64,000 nt of DNA, taken from assembly GCF_004137685.1 (NCBI RefSeq), contig NZ_QYBB01000008.1:62001-126000 (forward strand). Direction: 5' to 3'. Below are positions 42,123-50,608 of this stretch, in pieces. The notes under the pieces are model-generated. The model was not told the DNA's origin and made no database searches. It worked only from the letters and a program-made list of their open reading frames with translations. The translations under genes were made by a program, and so were the position numbers. Numbering within the stretch: the stretch's first letter is position 1; each line of letters opens with the position of its first letter. Source of the stretch: Lichenibacterium minor (GTDB lineage Bacteria > Pseudomonadota > Alphaproteobacteria > Rhizobiales > Beijerinckiaceae).

Positions 42123-42944
42123 ATGACGCAGAAGACCGCCCACTACCGGACCCTGTTCATCTCGGACCTGCACCTCGGAACCCGCGGGTGCCAGCACGCC
42201 CTGATCCTCGATTTCCTCAAGCACAACGACGCCGACACCATCTACCTCGTCGGCGACATCGTCGACGGCTGGAAGCTCAAATCCGGCTGGTACTGGCCGC
42301 AGGCCCACAACGACGTCGTGCAGAAGCTGCTGCGCAAGGTGCGCCGCGGCAGCCGCATGGTGTACATCCCCGGCAACCACGACGAGTTCGCCCGCGAATA
42401 CGTCGGCATGACCTTCGGCGGCGTCGAGGTGATGCGCACCGCCATCCACACGACCGCGGACGGCCGCCGCCTGCTGATCACCCACGGCGACGATTTCGAC
42501 GTGGTGGTGCGCTACGCCGTGTGGCTCGCCTATCTCGGCGACTGGGCCTATCGCGCCGCCCTGGTGACGAACCACGCCTTCAACGTCGTCCGCCGCCGGC
42601 TCGGCTTCCCGTACTGGTCGTTCTCGGCCTGGGCGAAGCTGAAGGTGAAGAACATCGTGTCCTTCATCGGCGAGTTCGAGACCGCGCTGGTCGAGGAGGC
42701 CGCGCGCCACGATGCCCAAGGCGTCGTGTGCGGCCACATCCACCACGCCGCCATGCGCGAGATTGGCGGCATCACCTACGCGAACTGCGGGGACTTCGTC
42801 GAATCCTGCTCCTTCGTGGCCGAGCACCACGACGGCCGCCTCGAGGTGATGCGCTGGCTCACCACGGGCAGCGCCACCTCGGCCGTCGCCGAGGCCGACC
42901 TCGACCTCAACCTCGGCGAGGAGGCCGCCAAGGCCGCCGCCTGA
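42123..42944 (+). CDS. LpxH-like metallophosphoesterase (UDP-2,3-diacylglucosamine diphosphatase family)
   Basis: A 273-residue calcineurin-like enzyme. The metal ligands appear as ISDLHLG (Asp15, His17), YLVGDIVDGW (Asp45), IPGNHDEF (Asn85, His86), ITHGDDFD and VCGHIHHA. Length and motifs fit the LpxH/YbbF-like family found next to a glycosyltransferase in Hyphomicrobiales, such as Brucella and Agrobacterium. It may hydrolyse a UDP-linked or lipid-linked pyrophosphate. True LpxH activity is not assured, since many alphaproteobacteria use LpxI. Its TGA overlaps the ATG of the glycosyltransferase (ATGA-like junction at 42942-42946). Confidence 0.88.
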   Translation: MTQKTAHYRTLFISDLHLGTRGCQHALILDFLKHNDADTIYLVGDIVDGWKLKSGWYWPQAHNDVVQKLLRKVRRGSRMVYIPGNHDEFAREYVGMTFGGVEVMRTAIHTTADGRRLLITHGDDFDVVVRYAVWLAYLGDWAYRAALVTNHAFNVVRRRLGFPYWSFSAWAKLKVKNIVSFIGEFETALVEEAARHDAQGVVCGHIHHAAMREIGGITYANCGDFVESCSFVAEHHDGRLEVMRWLTTGSATSAVAEADLDLNLGEEAAKAAA

Positions 42945-43969
42945 TGCGGATCCTGGTCGCCACCGACGCCTGGCACCCTCAGGTCAACGGCGTGGTCCGG
43001 TCGATCGAGGCGCTGCGGCGCGAGGCGGCCGACCTCGGTGCCGAAATCCTGCCGGAAACGCCGGAAGGCTGGCCCACGGTCGGCCTCCCCACCTACCCGG
43101 ACATCCGCCTGGCGCTCGTCACGGCGTCGCGGCTCGGGCCTCGCATCGAATCCCTGCGGCCCGACCACGTCCACGTCGCCACCGAGGGGCCGATGGGCCT
43201 GGCGGCGCGGCGCCACTGCCTGCGCGTCGGCCGGCCCTTCACGACGAGCTACCACACGCATTTCCCCGACTACCTCGCGGCACGCGCGCCCGTCCCCCGT
43301 GCCTGGAGCTACGCCTGGCTGCGGCGCTTCCACAACGCCGGCTGCGGCACCATGGTGGCGACCGCCACGGTGGCGGAGGACCTCGGGGGGAGGGGTTTCG
43401 CCCACCTCATGCGCTGGTCGCGCGGCGTCGACCACGCGCTGTTCCGGCCCCGCGACCATGCGGTGCTCGACCTGCCGCGGCCGATCTTCCTGTGCGTCGG
43501 GCGGGTCGCGGTGGAGAAGAACGTGGAAGCCTTCCTGAAGCTCGCCCTGCCCGGCACCAAGGTGGTCGTGGGCGACGGGCCGGCGCGGGCCGACCTCGAG
43601 GTCCGCTATCCCGCGGCGCGCTTTCTCGGCGTGCGGACCGGCGAAGCGCTGGCCGAAATCTACAGCAGCGCCGACGTGTTCGTCTTCCCGAGCCGCACCG
43701 ACACGTTCGGCAACGTCATGCTGGAAGCCCTGGCGAGCGGGCTGCCGGTGGCGGCCTATCCGGTGCCGGGGCCGCGCGACGTGCTGGCCGGCGGCGACGC
43801 CGGCGTGATGCGGGACGACCTCGGGGACGCCTGCCGCGCCGCCCTGGCGGTGCCGCGCGAGCGGGCGCGCGCCTTCTCGCTCGGCTACACGTGGTCGGCC
43901 AGCGCCCGGCAGTTCATCGCCAACGTGGCGCGGGCCCAGGCCGACGCCGCCCCGCGGACCGCCGCGTGA
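42944..43969 (+). CDS. GT4-family glycosyltransferase
   Basis: A 341-residue GT-B enzyme. The N-terminal acceptor domain opens with ILVATDAWHPQVNGVVRSIE and contains TSYHTHFPDYLAAR. The C-terminal nucleotide-sugar domain has IFLCVGRVAVEKN, VVVGDGPARADL and SSADVFVFPSRTDTFGNVMLEALASGLPVAA with the E-x7-E motif. It resembles mannosyl- or glucosyltransferases acting on phospholipids or diacylglycerol (MgtA/PimB-like). It is translationally coupled to the phosphoesterase upstream and, by GTGA overlap, to the SMR gene downstream. A membrane glycolipid pathway is a reasonable guess. Confidence 0.92.
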   Translation: MRILVATDAWHPQVNGVVRSIEALRREAADLGAEILPETPEGWPTVGLPTYPDIRLALVTASRLGPRIESLRPDHVHVATEGPMGLAARRHCLRVGRPFTTSYHTHFPDYLAARAPVPRAWSYAWLRRFHNAGCGTMVATATVAEDLGGRGFAHLMRWSRGVDHALFRPRDHAVLDLPRPIFLCVGRVAVEKNVEAFLKLALPGTKVVVGDGPARADLEVRYPAARFLGVRTGEALAEIYSSADVFVFPSRTDTFGNVMLEALASGLPVAAYPVPGPRDVLAGGDAGVMRDDLGDACRAALAVPRERARAFSLGYTWSASARQFIANVARAQADAAPRTAA

Positions 43970-44301
43970 CGCCCCCCTCGCTGGCCTGGGCGGTGCTCGC
44001 CGTGGCGGGGCTGCTGGAGGTCGCCTGGTCCTACGCGATGAAGCGGTCGGACGGGTTCACGCGGCTGTGGCCCAGCGTGGCGACGCTGGCCGCGGCGGCG
44101 CTGAGCTTCGCGCTGCTGTCCTTCGCCCTGCGCTCACTGCCGCTCGGTACCGCCTATGCGGCCTGGACCGGCATCGGCGCGCTGGGTGCCTTCGCGCTCG
44201 GCGTGGCGGTGCTGGGCGAGCCCGCGTCCGCGCTGCGGGTCGGCAGCGTCGCGCTGATCCTGCTCGGGATCGTGGGGTTGAAGCTGGCGTCGGGGGACTG
44301 A
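43966..44301 (+). CDS. sugE: SMR-family transporter, SugE/Gdx type
   Basis: 111 residues with four membrane helices. The GTG start overlaps the glycosyltransferase TGA (GTGA, 43966-43969). The essential membrane Glu is Glu18 in GLLEVAWSYAMKRSDGF, and LPLGTAYAAWTGIGALGAF and LGIVGLKLAS match SugE. The SugE branch includes guanidinium exporters (Gdx), while other members export quaternary ammonium compounds. The typical guanidine riboswitch is absent, and the gene is buried in a glycolipid-like operon, so its role here may differ. It works as a homodimer in the inner membrane. Confidence 0.9.
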   Translation: MTPPSLAWAVLAVAGLLEVAWSYAMKRSDGFTRLWPSVATLAAAALSFALLSFALRSLPLGTAYAAWTGIGALGAFALGVAVLGEPASALRVGSVALILLGIVGLKLASGD

Positions 44302-44322
44302 CGCCGGCGGGTCACGCCGGCG
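44302..44322. terminator. Hairpin overlapping converging stop codons
   Basis: CGCCGGCG at 44302-44309 pairs with CGCCGGCG at 44315-44322 over a 5-nt loop. The sugE and RND stop codons converge with only 10 bp between, so this stem includes the end of the RND gene. There is no T-run. Confidence 0.45.
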
Positions 44323-47300
44323 ACGCCGCCCCGTCGACCCGTCCGGCCCCGGCCGCCGCGGGCACGCCCCGCGGTGGGGCCTGGATGCCGTAGAAGCCGA
44401 TGTAGAGGGCGGGCAGGAACAGCAGCGTGAGCGCCGTCGCCACCAGGATGCCGCCGATCATCGCCACCGCCATCGGGCCCCAGAACACCTGGCCGGCGAT
44501 GGGGATGAGCCCCAGGCTCGCCGCCGCGGCGGTGAGCAGGATCGGCCGCATGCGGTGCTCGGTGGCTTCCACCACGGCCTGCCAGCGGTCCATCCCGGTC
44601 GCCTCGTATTCGTCGATCTGGGTCACCAGGATCACCGAATTGCGGATGATGATGCCGATGAGGGCCAGGATGCCGAGGATGGCCACGAAGCCCATCGGCT
44701 TGCCGGACCCCAGCAGCGCGATCACCACGCCGATCAGCCCGAGCGGCGCCACGCTGGCCACCAGCAGCAGCTTGCCGAAGCTTTGCAGCTGCACCATCAG
44801 CAGCGTCGCCATGGCGAGCAGCATCAGGGGCGCGACCGCCGCGATGGGCCCCTGCCCCTTGGCGCTTTCCTCGACGGCGCCGCCGGTGGCGAGGCCGTAT
44901 TCGGCCGGGAGCTTCGCCGCGAAGGCCGCGATGGCGGGCGCCAGTTCGGCCACCACGGTGGCGGGCTGCACGCCGTCGGCGATGTTGCTCTTCACCGTGA
45001 TGGTGGGCAGCCGGTCGCGCCGCCACACGATGGGCTGCTCCAGCCCGTCGTGGATCGTGGCGAAGGACAGGAGCGGCACGACGGTGCCGTTGGACAGCGG
45101 CACCTGCAGGCCCTGCAGCGTGTCGACCGTGTCGCGCTCCGTGCGCTCCGCGCGGCCGACGATCGGCACGAGGTAGATGCTGTCGCGCACGTCCGTGATG
45201 GTCGTCCCGCCCACGATGCCGTTGAGCAGCCCCGCCACGTCCTGCGACGTCACGCCGAGCTGGCGCGCCTTGTCCTGCAGGACGTCGATCCGCACCACCT
45301 TGCCGGGCTCGTTCCAGTCGAAGGTGGGCTGGCCGACATGGGCGTTGGCGGCGACGATGTTGGCCAGCTCCAGCGCGCGGTCCCGCACCACCTGGAGGTC
45401 GGGGCCGGACAGGCGGTACTGGACCGGGCGGCCCACCGGCGGGCCGAGGTCGAGGGGGTGGACGAAGACGTCGATGCCGACGAAGTCGTCGGCCGCGAAG
45501 CGGCGCAGCTTCTCCTGCACGCGCTCGCGGGCGGCGAGGTCGCGCGGCTCCAGCACGATCTGCCCGAAGAAGGCGTTGGCGAGCTGCTGGTCGAGCGGCA
45601 GGTAGAACCGCACCGCCCCCTGCCCCACGTAGGAGCTCCAGGACCGGATGTCGGGGTCGCCGGCGAGCGCTTTCTCGAAGCGGTCCATCTGGCGGCGGGT
45701 TTCGGCGATCGAGCTGTTCTGCGGCAGCGTCATGTCGACCAGCAGGTCGGGCCGGTCGGCCGACGGGAAGAACTGCTGCTGCACGAAGCCCATGCCGACG
45801 AAGGACGCGACCAGCAGCGCGGCGCAGAAGCCGACCGTCAGCCAGCGGCCCCGCATCGCCACGGCGAGCATGACCGAGAAGGCCCGCGCCACGGCGCCCT
45901 TGCGGTCCGCGTGGTGCTTCACCCTGCGGGGCAGCAGCGTGACGCCGATGAGCGGCGCGAAGAGCACCGCCACGATCCAGGACACGACCAGCGACGCCGC
46001 GATGACGACGAACAGCGAATAGGTGTATTCGCCCGCCGACGACCCGTTGAAGCCGATGGGGATGAACCCCGCCACCGTCACCAGCGTGCCGGTGAGCATC
46101 GGGAAAGCGGTCGACGAATAGGCGAAGGTGGCGGCGCGGCGCAGGCTTTCGCCGCGCTCCAGCCGCGCCACCATGGTTTCCACGGTGATCATCGCGTCGT
46201 CGACCAGCAGGCCCAGCGCGATGATGAGGGCGCCGAGCGAGATGCGCTGCAGCGACACGTTCATCTCGCCCATGACCACGAACACGATGGCGAGCACCAG
46301 CGGGATCGAGCAGGCGACGACGAGGCCCGCGCGGAAGCCGAGGCTGACGAAGGACACGAGGAGCACGATGGCGACGGCTTCCACCAGCGCTTCCGTGAAG
46401 CCGCCGACCGCTTCCTCGACGACCTTGGGCTGGTCCGACACGAGGTGCACGCCGACGCCGACCGGCAGCTCCGCCTCGACCTGGCGCATGCGCGCCTTCA
46501 AGGCGTCGCCGAAGTGGAGGAGGTTGCCGGACGGCTGCATGGCGATGGCGAGGCCGATGGCGGGCTTGCCGCCGTAGCGGAACATCGGCTGGGGCGGGTC
46601 CACGGTGCCGCGCGAAATGTCGGCGATGTCGCTCAGCCGGAAGAAGCGGTCGTTGATGCGCAGGTCGATGGCCTTCAGGCTGTCCTCCGAGCTGAACTGG
46701 CCGCCGACCCGCAGGCTGACGCGCTCGGGCCCGGCCTGCACGACGCCGGACGGCGAGATGGCGTTCTGGGCCTGCAGGGTCTTGATGAGCGTCTGCGTGT
46801 CGACGCCGAGGCCGGCCATCTTGCGGATGGAGAAATCGAGGCGGATCTCCTCGTCCTGGGTGCCGAGGAGCTGCATCTTGCCGATGCTCGGCACCTTGAG
46901 GATGTCGGTCCGCACGCGCTCGACGTAGTCGCGCAGCTGGCGGAAGCTCAGGCCGTCCGCCGTAAAGGCGTAGACGTTGCCGAAAACGTCGCCGAACTCG
47001 TCGTTGAAAAAGGGCCCCTGGACGCCCGAGGGGAAGTCGCCCGCGATGTCGCCGATGTGCTTGCGCACCTGGTAGAAGACCTGGCCGATGGCGCGCTTGT
47101 CGATGGTGTCCTTGAGCTGCACGAAGACGGTGGTCTTGCCCGGCGTCGTGTAGCTCTTGGTGTAGTCGAGCGCGTCGATCTGCTGGAGCTCCTTCTCGAT
47201 GCGGTCGGTGACCTGGTCCATCGTTTCGCCCACGGTGGCGCCGGGCCAGGAGGCCGACACGATCATGGTCTTGATGGCGAAGGGCGGGTCCTCCTCGCGG

Positions 47301-47443
47301 CCGAGGCCGCGGTAGGCCATGACGCCGGCCAGCAGCGACACCAGCATCAGGAACCACACGAAGGAGCGGTGTTCGAGCGCCCATTCGGACAGGTTGAAGC
47401 CGGGCGCCTCCGGAAGGTCCTCGGCGGGGATCTCGGGTGTCAT
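44312..47443 (-). CDS. RND-family multidrug efflux permease
   Basis: 1043 residues from ATG 47443, behind a G-rich site. The layout is AcrB-like: the first helix after FNLSEWALEHRSFVWFLMLV, a large periplasmic loop, then helices with the proton-relay aspartates in LGLLVDDAMITVE, repeated in the second half with ALIGIIIRNSVILVTQIDEYE. The relay Lys of AcrB helix 10 appears as Arg here. It exports drugs or metabolites using proton motive force with the two adaptor proteins encoded just upstream. No outer-membrane TolC gene is present, so a distant one must be used. Control by the divergent TetR gene is likely. Confidence 0.94.
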   Translation of the reverse strand: MTPEIPAEDLPEAPGFNLSEWALEHRSFVWFLMLVSLLAGVMAYRGLGREEDPPFAIKTMIVSASWPGATVGETMDQVTDRIEKELQQIDALDYTKSYTTPGKTTVFVQLKDTIDKRAIGQVFYQVRKHIGDIAGDFPSGVQGPFFNDEFGDVFGNVYAFTADGLSFRQLRDYVERVRTDILKVPSIGKMQLLGTQDEEIRLDFSIRKMAGLGVDTQTLIKTLQAQNAISPSGVVQAGPERVSLRVGGQFSSEDSLKAIDLRINDRFFRLSDIADISRGTVDPPQPMFRYGGKPAIGLAIAMQPSGNLLHFGDALKARMRQVEAELPVGVGVHLVSDQPKVVEEAVGGFTEALVEAVAIVLLVSFVSLGFRAGLVVACSIPLVLAIVFVVMGEMNVSLQRISLGALIIALGLLVDDAMITVETMVARLERGESLRRAATFAYSSTAFPMLTGTLVTVAGFIPIGFNGSSAGEYTYSLFVVIAASLVVSWIVAVLFAPLIGVTLLPRRVKHHADRKGAVARAFSVMLAVAMRGRWLTVGFCAALLVASFVGMGFVQQQFFPSADRPDLLVDMTLPQNSSIAETRRQMDRFEKALAGDPDIRSWSSYVGQGAVRFYLPLDQQLANAFFGQIVLEPRDLAARERVQEKLRRFAADDFVGIDVFVHPLDLGPPVGRPVQYRLSGPDLQVVRDRALELANIVAANAHVGQPTFDWNEPGKVVRIDVLQDKARQLGVTSQDVAGLLNGIVGGTTITDVRDSIYLVPIVGRAERTERDTVDTLQGLQVPLSNGTVVPLLSFATIHDGLEQPIVWRRDRLPTITVKSNIADGVQPATVVAELAPAIAAFAAKLPAEYGLATGGAVEESAKGQGPIAAVAPLMLLAMATLLMVQLQSFGKLLLVASVAPLGLIGVVIALLGSGKPMGFVAILGILALIGIIIRNSVILVTQIDEYEATGMDRWQAVVEATEHRMRPILLTAAAASLGLIPIAGQVFWGPMAVAMIGGILVATALTLLFLPALYIGFYGIQAPPRGVPAAAGAGRVDGAASPA

Positions 47444-47454
47444 CGCATCCCCCT

Positions 47455-48579
47455 TCAAAGCGGCTTGCCGAGGCGCACGGCCTGGCCTTCGGACAGGCTG
47501 TGCACGCCCGCGATGACGACCTCGTCGTCGGCGGCGAGGCCGGTTTCCACCGTGACGGCATCGGCGCCGCGGTCGGCGACGGTGACGTCGCGCGACACGA
47601 CCCGGTCGCCGGTGACCAGCCACACGGCGTCATGGCCGTCGCGGCTGCGCAGGGCGGTCGCCGGCAGGGCGATGCGGGGCGGGATCGGGCGACGCAGCGA
47701 CACCGCGACGGTGGTGCCGAGGCGGAAGGCGGGCGGCGGCCCTTCCAGGGTCAGGCGCACCCGGCGGGTGCGGGTGGCGCTGTCGGACTGCGGCGCGATC
47801 TCGCGCACCGCGCCCCGCGCCGTGACGCCGGGGGCGGATTGCAGCGCCACCGAGAAGGCTTCGCCGGGGCGAACCCCGCCGATCAGTCCGTCGGGGATGT
47901 CCACCACGGCCTCGATCACGTCAGGCCGCGCCACCGTGACGACGGATTGGCCGGCCGGCACCACCTGCGCCACCTCGGCGGTCCAGGCCGTGACGACGCC
48001 GGCGCCGTCGGAGCGCAGCTCCGTGTAGCCGAACTGGTCCTGGGCCTTCTGCAGGCCCGCGCGGGCCTGGACGAGGCGGGCCGCCGCGGTGTCGGCCGCC
48101 GCCGTCGCGGTTTCGAGCTGGGCCTTCGTGACCGAGCCGCCGTCGTAGAGCCGCTTCTGCCGCGCCGCGGTGGCGGCGGCGTTGCTGTTCTGCGCTTCGG
48201 CGTCGGCGACGTCGGCCTTGGCCTGGTTCAGCGCGAAGGAGGGCACCTTGGCGTCGAGCGCGGCCAGGCGCTGGCCGGGCTTGACGAGGTCGCCGACCTC
48301 GACGTCGCGCGCCACCATGCGGCCGGCGATCTGGAAGCCGAGCTTGGCGGAATAGCGCGGCTCCACCGTGCCGGCGAAGGGCCCGAATGTTTCGGAGGTG
48401 ACGGGGGCCACCACGGTGTAGAGCACGGGTCGGACGGGGACGGGCGCCTCGGCCTCCTTCCGGTCGCAGCCGGCGAGCGCGAGCGCCGCCGCCATCACGA
48501 GCCACGGCGGGTTCGGCGTTCCCCGCGTCCCCCGGCGAAACCCGGGCACCGCGCCCCGACCGCGTCGAGCCTCGCTCAC
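47455..48579 (-). CDS. RND membrane-fusion lipoprotein (adaptor 2)
   Basis: A 374-residue HlyD/AcrA-type adaptor. The GTG start at 48579 overlaps the stop of the preceding adaptor (GTGA). The N-terminus is Arg-rich, then LVMAAALALAGC gives a lipobox, so the mature protein is lipid-anchored in the periplasm. TFGPFAGTVEPRYSAKLGFQIAGRM and the coiled hairpin (QAKADVADAEAQNSNAAATA, LQKAQDQFGYTELRSDGAGVV) follow, then a beta-barrel and membrane-proximal domain. The permease starts 11 bp downstream. Sequence similarity to adaptor 1 is visible throughout, suggesting a tandem duplication followed by divergence. Confidence 0.93.
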   Translation of the reverse strand: MSEARRGRGAVPGFRRGTRGTPNPPWLVMAAALALAGCDRKEAEAPVPVRPVLYTVVAPVTSETFGPFAGTVEPRYSAKLGFQIAGRMVARDVEVGDLVKPGQRLAALDAKVPSFALNQAKADVADAEAQNSNAAATAARQKRLYDGGSVTKAQLETATAAADTAAARLVQARAGLQKAQDQFGYTELRSDGAGVVTAWTAEVAQVVPAGQSVVTVARPDVIEAVVDIPDGLIGGVRPGEAFSVALQSAPGVTARGAVREIAPQSDSATRTRRVRLTLEGPPPAFRLGTTVAVSLRRPIPPRIALPATALRSRDGHDAVWLVTGDRVVSRDVTVADRGADAVTVETGLAADDEVVIAGVHSLSEGQAVRLGKPL

Positions 48580-49670
48580 GGCGCGCCTCCCTCGACGGCG
48601 TCGACCGCCTGACCGGGCCGCAGGAACTGGATCCCCGCCGTCACGACGCGCTGCCCCGCCTCGACGCCGGAGGACAGCACCATAGCGTCGTCGAGGTAGC
48701 GGGCCACCGTCACGGGGTGGAGCGACACCGTCCCGTCCCGCCCCAGCACCCACACGGCCGGCCCGTCGCCCTGGCGGAACAGCGCGCTCCACGGCAGGGT
48801 GATGCCGCGCTGCGGCCGGAACCGCCCCGTGCCCAGCACCGTGGCGCCGAGCGACATGCGCGGGGGCGTCGCCGCCAGCGCCACCTTCACCCGCACGGTG
48901 CCGGACGCCGGGTCGACCGTGGGCGAGATTTCGCGCACGGTTCCGGTCGCCACGACCGACGGGTCGGACTGCAGCGCCACCGCGATGCCGCCTTTCGGGG
49001 GCTCGACCAGCAGCGCCTCGTAGACGTTGAACACGGCGTCGCGCGGCCCGTCCTGCGCCAGCGTGAAGACGCGCGTGCCCGCCCCCACCACCTGCCCGAC
49101 CTCGGCGTCCCGCGCCGTGACGATGCCGGCCACGCCGGAGCGCAGCTCCGTGAAGCCGAGCTGCTCCTCGGCCGTGCCGAGGGCCGCCTGGGCGGAATCC
49201 ACCGACGCCTGGGTGACGCGGAGGCTCTGCTCGGCGTTGTCGAAGGCGCTGCGCGTCGTGTAGCCGGAGCCCATCAGGCTCTTCTGACGGGCGAAGCCGA
49301 GCTGCGCCTGGGTGAGCAGCGCCTGCGCGGAAGCCAGCGCCGCGCGGGCGTTCTGCAGGTTGGCGGTCTGTTCGGCGGGGTCTATCGTCGCCAGCACCTG
49401 GTCGGCCGCGACGTGCTGGCCGACCTCAACGGCGCGGGTGGCGATCTTGCCGCCGGCCCGGAACGACAGGTCGCTGGTATAGCGCGGCTCGACGTCGCCC
49501 GTCAGCGTGATGGCGGGGGCGAGGTCGCGCTGCAGCGCGGTGGCGACCATCACGCGCAGCCGCGGCTTCGCCGGCGCGTCCTCGGCGGCCTGGCAGGAGG
49601 GGGCCGCGAAGGCCGCCGCGAGGGCGGCAGCCGCGACGGCGGCGGGGATGAGACGGGGGATGCCGGGCAT
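48576..49670 (-). CDS. RND membrane-fusion protein (adaptor 1)
   Basis: A 364-residue HlyD/AcrA-type adaptor with a Sec-like N-terminus (LIPAAVAAAALAAAFAAPSC). The Cys in PSCQAA might be lipidated, although the lipobox is not canonical. LTGDVEPRYTSDLSFRAGGK opens the lipoyl-like domain, then the helical hairpin (NLQNARAALASAQALLTQAQ, LGTAEEQLGFTELRSGVAGIV) and beta domains follow. It is the first gene of a three-gene efflux operon, 84 bp from the divergent TetR start, with a candidate operator between them. Two adaptors for one permease can form a mixed hexamer, as in MdtABC-like or TriABC-type pumps. Confidence 0.92.
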   Translation of the reverse strand: MPGIPRLIPAAVAAAALAAAFAAPSCQAAEDAPAKPRLRVMVATALQRDLAPAITLTGDVEPRYTSDLSFRAGGKIATRAVEVGQHVAADQVLATIDPAEQTANLQNARAALASAQALLTQAQLGFARQKSLMGSGYTTRSAFDNAEQSLRVTQASVDSAQAALGTAEEQLGFTELRSGVAGIVTARDAEVGQVVGAGTRVFTLAQDGPRDAVFNVYEALLVEPPKGGIAVALQSDPSVVATGTVREISPTVDPASGTVRVKVALAATPPRMSLGATVLGTGRFRPQRGITLPWSALFRQGDGPAVWVLGRDGTVSLHPVTVARYLDDAMVLSSGVEAGQRVVTAGIQFLRPGQAVDAVEGGAP

Positions 49671-49717
49671 GGGGGGCCGAACTCGGGATTGACGCCGAGC
49701 GGGATAGCACGCACGAT

Positions 49718-49739
49718 ACAGACCGTCCAGTCGGTTTGT
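49718..49739. promoter_or_regulatory. Candidate TetR operator
   Basis: ACAGACCGTCC-AGTCGGTTTGT is a 22-bp dyad with 8 of 11 arm positions matching. It lies between the divergent adaptor and tetR starts, 14 bp before tetR. AGACCG...CGGTTT-type dyads are common TetR-family efflux operators, so autorepression and control of the pump are likely. Confidence 0.6.
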
Positions 49740-49753
49740 TCGGAGGTCGCGGC

Positions 49754-50302
49754 GTGGCGGTGAGGCGGAGGTCGGCGCAGACGCCGGAGGTGATCCTGGA
49801 GGCCGCCGAAGCCTTGATCCGGCGCGAAGGCGCGGCGCGGCTGACCATCGACGCCGTGGCGGCGGAGGCGGGGCTGTCCAAGGGCGGGGTGATGCACCAC
49901 TTCGCCAGCAAGGACGCCCTGATCGCCGCGATGGTGCGCCACCAGTTCGGCCGCATGGACGCCGAGATGCGCGAGATCGAGGCCGGCCTGCCGCCCTCGC
50001 GGATCGCGCCGCTCCTGGCGATGATCCGCCACGCCCGCGCCCATTACGGCCGCGAGGACGGGTTTCCCAAGGCGCTGCTGGTGGCCTCGGCCGAGAACCC
50101 GAAGGCGCTGGAGGGCTTTCGGGACAAGATCGCCGAAACGCTGGGCAAGATCGACGGCGCCGGCGCGCCGGGCGCACCCTCGGTGCTGTTCTTCGCCGCG
50201 CTGGGCCTGCTGCTGACGGAAAGCCTGGGGTTCTTCGAATACGAGGACACGAAGGTGGGGGCGCTGCTCGACGCGCTGGAGGGGATGGCGGAACGCGAAT
50301 GA
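49754..50302 (+). CDS. TetR-family transcriptional regulator of the RND operon
   Basis: 182 residues from a GTG at 49754, with GGAGG seven bases upstream; a TTG at 49736 would add six residues and lacks such a site. The DNA-binding helices are PEVILEAAEALIRREGAARLTIDAVAAEAGLSKGGVMHHFASKDALIAAMV. The C-terminal ligand domain resembles TetR_C_37-type regulators (ARAHYGREDGFPKALLVASA). It is divergent from the adaptor-adaptor-permease operon and is predicted to repress it until a substrate binds. Confidence 0.93.
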   Translation: MAVRRRSAQTPEVILEAAEALIRREGAARLTIDAVAAEAGLSKGGVMHHFASKDALIAAMVRHQFGRMDAEMREIEAGLPPSRIAPLLAMIRHARAHYGREDGFPKALLVASAENPKALEGFRDKIAETLGKIDGAGAPGAPSVLFFAALGLLLTESLGFFEYEDTKVGALLDALEGMAERE

Positions 50303-50608
50303 CGGCGACGGGTGCGGAGCCGCCGTGCCCCCTTCACGGGGGCGAGCGTGCTTCGGCGGACGACGGCGTCCGCCCCGCACCGCAGGGTGGGGCGGCGAAG
50401 CGGACGGGCGGGTCCGAGGCCCGCAGGGCCGACGCCGCCACGGGTCCGGCGGATGCGGGACGCGTCATGACGCTGGACCCGGCACGGATCGCCGAGCGGG
50501 GAAGGGCACCGTCGTCCCGGCGCCGAGCCTTCGCCCGACCGGCCGCATGCGACGCGGCGGTCGGTCGACCGCCGTCCGCATGGGGCCAGACCTGCGCTCC
50601 GGCCCCGG
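50303..50608. other. 306-bp intergenic region between tetR and RTX-like gene
   Basis: Convergent stop codons flank this GC-rich stretch. Open frames cross it, but none has a credible start or composition. I see no repeat or clear terminator in it. Confidence 0.3.

Noticed and set aside
43966..44301. Guanidine riboswitch ahead of the SugE/Gdx gene
   Set aside because: The gene starts inside the glycosyltransferase stop, and no ykkC or mini-ykkC type structure (tandem ACGR hairpins) is seen upstream.
44555..48028. 1157-codon plus-strand frame opposite the RND operon
   Set aside because: Antisense to recognisable RND permease and adaptor genes; Asp/His/Arg-rich product without domains.
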